From positions 1-9,665 of the forward strand of contig JAIVGW010000274.1 in NCBI GenBank assembly GCA_020201415.1: a DNA stretch of 9,665 nucleotides, given 5' to 3'. Position numbers and translations under genes: made by a program. Every line of letters begins with the position of its first letter. Position 1 is the stretch's first letter. This document shows, piece by piece, positions 5,582 to 9,665 of this stretch. This stretch comes from Lentisphaerota bacterium (GTDB lineage Bacteria; Verrucomicrobiota; Kiritimatiellia; JAAZAB01). The notes beneath the pieces were generated by a model that had not been told where the DNA came from, did not search any database, and was given only the letters and a program-made list of their open reading frames with translations.

Positions 5582-7285
5582 ATGATTACCAACGACAACC
5601 CATCACAGAAAGTTCTGCCCGATATTCATGTGGCCCGGACCGGTCTGAATTTCAACGAACCCGACTTCAAGTTTTCCGGAGGCGACCAGGGCGATGGCAC
5701 GTACCGCAACCATATCGTGTTCGCGGATTACGCCGACCCGGACGTCATCCGCGTCGGCGATGATTTTTATGCCATCAGTTCCACCTTTCATCTCAATCCC
5801 GGCGTCACCATCCTGCACTCCCGCGACCTGGTAAACTGGCGGATCATCGGTCATGCGGTGGAGGATCTGTCCAAGTTGCATCCGGATTTCTCATTCAATG
5901 CCATGCGCGGCTACGGCAGCGGCATCTGGGCGCCCGCGCTGCGGCAGCACGACGGCATGTTTTATATTCATGTCGGCGGCCCGCGCATCGGACTGATCGT
6001 CTGCAAGGCGCCCGCCATCACCGGCCCCTGGACCGTCCGGCGCATGCGCCTGCATGTGCCCTGGACAGACGGCAAACTGATTGACTGCTGCCCGCTCTGG
6101 GATGACGATGGCCAGGCCTATTTCGCGGCGGCCGAGCCCCGGCGTTACCCGCAAGGCGCCACCGTGGTGTGCGAGTATAAAATGCTGCTGTTCAGAATGA
6201 GCGCCGACGGCGAGCAGCTGCTGGACGGCGGCACGCTGATTCATGGCGGCCGCACCACCGAAGCCATCAAGCTGTACAAAATCAACGGCTATTACTACAT
6301 CCTGTATGTCGAACACCCCATGGATGAAAACGGGCGCCGCACCCAGTTCGCCGCGCGCTCCCGGAATATTTACGGACCGTACGAACGCAGGGAACTGATC
6401 CACTCCCACGGCCCCGCCCGCGACATGTGCCCCAGCCAGGGCGGACTGGTGGCAACAGCCCAGGGGACCTGGCACTTTCTGTGCCACGGCATGCATGACG
6501 CCCGCGAGGCCCCCGCCATGGCCGTGGGCCGGCCATTGGCGCTCCTACCAGTAACCTGGAAGGATGACTGGCCGATCATCGGCGAAGATCTGGACAAGGA
6601 CGGCCTGGGCGAAATGGTCTGGCAGGCCCGTAAACCGGTAGCCGGAACAGAGCCCCAAAGCCCCCGGAGTTCCGACGATTTTGACGGCCCCGACCTGGGC
6701 GCGCAATGGCAATGGAATCACGCGCCGCGCAACGACTGCTGGTCGCTCGCTGAGCGCGCCGGCTGCCTCAGGCTGCGGGCCGCCCGCCCGGTTTATCCCG
6801 GCGGCTTTTACTGCGCCTGCAATACCATCACGCAACGCCTGATGGGCGACCAGTCCCGGGGCACCGCCCTGCTGCATACCGACGGCATGGCGAACGGGCA
6901 ATATTCCGGGCTGTGCCTGATGGCCGAACCGTCGCAACTGATCGGCGTCTATATGGAAAATGGCAGAAAACGCCTGCGTTATCAATACACCCGGCGCCTG
7001 CCCGGCCTGGCCGCGCCGGAAAGCGGGCGCGATTATTCCGATGATTTTTTCTGCCTGGATATCCGCGATTTGGAAGGAGAATCCATCTGGCTGCGCCTGG
7101 AACACGAACTCAACTCCGCCCGGCTGTATTTCAGCCTGGACGGCCGGACCTTCGAGCCGGCGGCGGAGGCGCGGCGCTTCGACTTCCACGCCTGGCGCGG
7201 CGGCCGGATCGGACTGTTCACCTGGAACGACTTCAAGGAACAGGGCTGCGCCGATTTTGATTGCCTGCAATACGAATTCAGTTGA
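5582..7285 (+). CDS. GH43 family beta-xylosidase/alpha-L-arabinofuranosidase-like enzyme
   Basis: From ATG 5582 (AAGGGA seven bases upstream; downstream of the promoter at 5506) the protein has 567 residues and no signal peptide, so it should act in the cytoplasm. Residues about 45-345 form the five-bladed GH43 propeller. The expected catalytic triad is visible: D52 in YADPDV (general base), D168 in LIDCCPLWDDDG (pKa modulator) and E227 in TTEAIKLYKINGYYY (general acid). The YADPDVIRVGDDFY and LVNWRIIGHA segments recall the GH43_10/12 type of xylosidase/arabinosidase. Residues about 370-567 form a C-terminal beta-sandwich like the GH43 C2 domain (PF17851), which often closes the active site of exo-acting enzymes. 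The likely task is trimming short xylo- or arabino-oligosaccharides. It is first in an operon with the GH31 gene, 52 bp apart. Subfamily and sugar specificity are inference. Confidence 0.88.
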   Translation: MITNDNPSQKVLPDIHVARTGLNFNEPDFKFSGGDQGDGTYRNHIVFADYADPDVIRVGDDFYAISSTFHLNPGVTILHSRDLVNWRIIGHAVEDLSKLHPDFSFNAMRGYGSGIWAPALRQHDGMFYIHVGGPRIGLIVCKAPAITGPWTVRRMRLHVPWTDGKLIDCCPLWDDDGQAYFAAAEPRRYPQGATVVCEYKMLLFRMSADGEQLLDGGTLIHGGRTTEAIKLYKINGYYYILYVEHPMDENGRRTQFAARSRNIYGPYERRELIHSHGPARDMCPSQGGLVATAQGTWHFLCHGMHDAREAPAMAVGRPLALLPVTWKDDWPIIGEDLDKDGLGEMVWQARKPVAGTEPQSPRSSDDFDGPDLGAQWQWNHAPRNDCWSLAERAGCLRLRAARPVYPGGFYCACNTITQRLMGDQSRGTALLHTDGMANGQYSGLCLMAEPSQLIGVYMENGRKRLRYQYTRRLPGLAAPESGRDYSDDFFCLDIRDLEGESIWLRLEHELNSARLYFSLDGRTFEPAAEARRFDFHAWRGGRIGLFTWNDFKEQGCADFDCLQYEFS

Positions 7286-7337
7286 CCGCCGGGCCGCACC
7301 GGCTTGATGGTTGACCATGCGGGATTAAGGAAGCGCT

Positions 7338-9578
7338 ATGCACACCTACCGTTACCAACGGAAGACAAATTGTGTGCGCATCGACTTCCTGCGGGAAGAT
7401 ATGCTGCGGATCAGGATGGCGCCGCGCGCTGCCTTCAGCGACTCCGCGCTCAACCATTATGGCTTCATCCGCGAACCGCGGGCCGCGAAATTCACCCTGA
7501 CCGGCAAGCAGCAGGCGGGCGGCCTGGTTCTGGAAACAGCCGCTGTAAAGCTGGAAATACCAAGGCAGGGCGGTGGACTGAAACTCCTGGATAAACGCCG
7601 CCGTATTACCGTGCTGCGGCAAACCGGCACGCAATTCACCCCGCAGGCCGCCCATGCAAGATTCAGGGCCGCCGACGATGAGGATTGGATCGGCTTCGGC
7701 GACCAGACTCGCGAACGGCTGTACCATCGCGGCAGCTTGGCCGACCTGTGGGTGCGCAACGTCAAGTCTTATGCCCCGGTGCCGTTTTTTATGTCCACCC
7801 GCGGCGTGGGCACCCTGGTAAACACCACGCATCACCTGGTATGCGACATGTGCCGGACCAGGCCGCATGAATACAGTTGGGCCGACCGGCGCGGCGTCAT
7901 CGATTACTATCTGTTTGTCGGCGCTAAATTCACCGATCTGCTGTCCGCCTACACCGACCTCACCGGCAAGCCCAGACTGCCGCCGCTCTGGTCCTTCGGT
8001 TTATGGTATCTTTGCCGCACCCAGGCTAACAACCATGAAGCCGTACAGGACGCCTATAATTTCCGGCGTGAGGAAATCCCCTGTGATGTTCTGGGACTAG
8101 AACCCGGCTGGATGGAAACCAACTACGACTACAGCCTCGACAAACGCTGGAGCAGCGCCAGATTTTACATTCCATCCTACGCCCCGCACGGCCCCAATAA
8201 TTTTATCAACGCCCTCAAGCGCATGGGATTCAAACTGGAGCTGTGGCTTTGCAACAATTACGACCTGACCTGGGAAGAAGAGCGGCGCAACAGGTTGCAG
8301 ACATCCGGCCCCACCGACCTGGGCGCGGCCGGCAACTACCGGGCCGGGCACGAAGTGGATGAACATTTCCGCGGAAGCGATCTGCTGGACAAAATCACCC
8401 GCCCGGCGGAACCCTGGTTCAAACATCTGGAAAAATTTGTCGATCAAGGCGCCGATTTCTTCAAGCAGGATGGCGCGCTGCAGGTGGTGGAACATCCCGA
8501 CCGCCTGGCAGGCAACGGTATGCTGGACGCCGAACTGCACAACCTTTACCCCCTGCTGTACTCGCGCCAGATGTACGAGGGTTTCGCCGCGCATGCCCGC
8601 CGGCGGCCCCTAGTCTTCACCGTCGCGGGCTGGACCGGCTTCCAGGCCTGGTGCGGCACCTGGGCCGGCGATACCGGCGGCGGGCTGGACACTATTGGCG
8701 GTCTTTTGAACCAGGCGCTGGTGGGCCAGGCCTGGGTTACCAATGACATGGAAGTGCATACTAAATCCGGCATTCATTTCGGCTACCTGCAACCTTGGAG
8801 TCAGATCAACAGCTGGAACTATTTCCGCATGCCCTGGCTGCAAGGCCGATCCCTGCTGGAGATGCATCGTTGCTATGCGCAATTACGCGCCCGGCTGGTG
8901 CCTTATCTTTATGCCTGGGCTTATCAGGCCACACTTACCGCCATCCCCCTGATGCGGCCGCTCACCCTGGAATTCCAGGACGACCGCTCCTGCCGCGCCA
9001 TCCTGCACCAATACCTGCTGGGTCGCGACCTGATGATCGTGACCTTCAAGCCGCAGGCATATTTTCCAGGTGGCCGCTGGAAAGATTTCTGGACCGGCGC
9101 CATCGTGCCCGCCGGCCGGTCAGGAAGCATCACCTGGCCTGAGGAACGTGGCGGGGGCTTGTACCTGCGCGAGGGCGGCATCGTCCCTCTGGGTCCCGTC
9201 ATGCAATTCCGCGGGGAAAAACCCATGGATGAAATTGAGATCCACGCCTTTCCGGGGTCGGTCCCCACTTCCCTGGATTTTTACGAAGACGATGGTATAA
9301 CATTTGAACACCAGCGAGGCCGGCACGCGATTACCACCATGCACACCGGGATTGAAGGACGGCGCGTGATGCTGTCGGTCGGAAAGACACGCGGTCATTT
9401 TGACGGCATGACCAGCAACCGCAGATGGCAATGCATTGTCACCATGGCTGACCGGCCGCGGCGTATTCTGCTCAATGGCCGACGGCCGCCGGATGACAGC
9501 TGGCATTTCGACGAACAGCGCGGAGAACTGCGGCTTGAGGCCCGGGCGGGCCCGCTGCGCCTGGTCGCGGAGACATGA
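7338..9578 (+). CDS. GH31 family alpha-glycosidase (alpha-xylosidase/alpha-glucosidase type)
   Basis: This 746-residue protein starts at an ATG with AAGGA (7327-7331) six bases upstream. It has no signal peptide and should be cytoplasmic. Domains in order: an N-terminal mutarotase-like beta-sandwich (about 1-200, with WIGFGDQTRERLYHRG at 117-132), the TIM barrel (about 205-560), a proximal beta-sandwich (PGGRWKDFWTG from 577) and a distal domain (FYEDDG at 648-653). The barrel carries LEPGWME at 254-260. The nucleophile is probably D378 in FFKQDGA and the acid/base D445 in TWAGDTGG; both fit the retaining GH31 mechanism. The nucleophile lacks the usual following Glu seen in KTDFGE or W.DMNE, which may mark an unusual subfamily. 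Alpha-xylosidase, alpha-glucosidase and sulfoquinovosidase are all GH31 activities; the sequence alone does not choose. It probably shares a transcript with the GH43 gene. Confidence 0.88.
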   Translation: MHTYRYQRKTNCVRIDFLREDMLRIRMAPRAAFSDSALNHYGFIREPRAAKFTLTGKQQAGGLVLETAAVKLEIPRQGGGLKLLDKRRRITVLRQTGTQFTPQAAHARFRAADDEDWIGFGDQTRERLYHRGSLADLWVRNVKSYAPVPFFMSTRGVGTLVNTTHHLVCDMCRTRPHEYSWADRRGVIDYYLFVGAKFTDLLSAYTDLTGKPRLPPLWSFGLWYLCRTQANNHEAVQDAYNFRREEIPCDVLGLEPGWMETNYDYSLDKRWSSARFYIPSYAPHGPNNFINALKRMGFKLELWLCNNYDLTWEEERRNRLQTSGPTDLGAAGNYRAGHEVDEHFRGSDLLDKITRPAEPWFKHLEKFVDQGADFFKQDGALQVVEHPDRLAGNGMLDAELHNLYPLLYSRQMYEGFAAHARRRPLVFTVAGWTGFQAWCGTWAGDTGGGLDTIGGLLNQALVGQAWVTNDMEVHTKSGIHFGYLQPWSQINSWNYFRMPWLQGRSLLEMHRCYAQLRARLVPYLYAWAYQATLTAIPLMRPLTLEFQDDRSCRAILHQYLLGRDLMIVTFKPQAYFPGGRWKDFWTGAIVPAGRSGSITWPEERGGGLYLREGGIVPLGPVMQFRGEKPMDEIEIHAFPGSVPTSLDFYEDDGITFEHQRGRHAITTMHTGIEGRRVMLSVGKTRGHFDGMTSNRRWQCIVTMADRPRRILLNGRRPPDDSWHFDEQRGELRLEARAGPLRLVAET

Positions 9579-9606
9579 TAACAGTCCCCGGGTTGTCCAC
9601 AATAAA

Positions 9607-9636
9607 CAGACGATTTTCACGTTTAACTGTTATACT
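9607..9636 (+). promoter_or_regulatory. Possible promoter for the next gene
   Basis: TATACT (9631-9636, 5/6) forms a good -10 box. The best -35 is CAGACG (9607-9612, 3/6) at 18 bp, so the promoter would be weak or activator-dependent. The sequence is much richer in A and T than the preceding gene, as expected of a promoter region. Confidence 0.38.
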
Positions 9637-9651
9637 TGAAGTTGTCAGGGG

Positions 9652-9665
9652 AAGGAAATCATATG
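9652..9665 (+). CDS. Start of a further gene (RBS and ATG only)
   Basis: AAGGA at 9652-9656 lies six bases before an ATG at 9663-9665, the last codon of the window. The 84-bp gap and the -10-like box suggest a separately controlled gene after the GH43-GH31 operon. Nothing can be said of the product. Confidence 0.5.

Noticed and set aside
6545..7318. 257-codon minus-strand open frame opposite the GH43 C-terminal domain
   Set aside because: It is a shadow of the GH43 gene, has no ribosome site and shows no recognisable motif.

Overview
The window looks like part of a carbohydrate-utilisation region of a fairly GC-rich, Gram-negative heterotroph. The Gram-negative call rests on a predicted outer-membrane beta-barrel with a signal peptide and a C-terminal Phe. 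The enzyme mix, with no SusC/SusD pair in view, resembles loci of the PVC superphylum (Lentisphaerota, Kiritimatiellota, Planctomycetota, Verrucomicrobiota). Nothing here fixes the taxon, and that placement is only inference.

Layout. (1) Positions 1-173, minus strand: the first 57 codons of a secreted protein whose N-terminus resembles the GH67-like/DUF4838 entry domain. Its upstream region carries a 21-bp-spaced direct repeat abutting a weak promoter, as expected for an AraC-type activator. (2) Positions 174-968: a gene-poor stretch with three palindromic elements: a 12-bp-periodic inverted array, a 16-bp perfect palindrome and a 124-bp MITE-like hairpin. It ends in a promoter with an operator-like palindrome. 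(3) Positions 969-4088: a two-gene operon of an outer-membrane channel-like protein and a GH63/GH-G clan glycosidase. (4) Positions 4226-4783, minus strand: a DUF218 (YdcF/SanA-like) protein in visibly more AT-rich DNA. (5) Positions 5093-5416: a small metal-binding cupin with an unclear 5' end. (6) Positions 5582-9578: a two-gene operon of a GH43 beta-xylosidase/arabinofuranosidase-like enzyme with a C-terminal jelly roll and a GH31 alpha-glycosidase, preceded by a good sigma-70-type promoter. (7) Positions 9579-9665: an intergenic region with an RBS and the ATG of the next gene.

How the genes may work together (inference): the three intracellular glycoside hydrolases (GH63-like, GH43, GH31) all lack signal peptides. 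Oligosaccharides would therefore be released outside or in the periplasm, possibly with help from the secreted protein at the left edge. They would cross the outer membrane through the barrel protein, be carried inward by a transporter outside this window, and be trimmed in the cytoplasm. A GH67-like protein, a GH43 xylosidase/arabinosidase and a GH31 (which could be an alpha-xylosidase) would suit a decorated xylan or xyloglucan-type glycan, but the substrate cannot be read from sequence alone. Three separate regulatory arrangements suggest that expression is controlled by more than one regulator.
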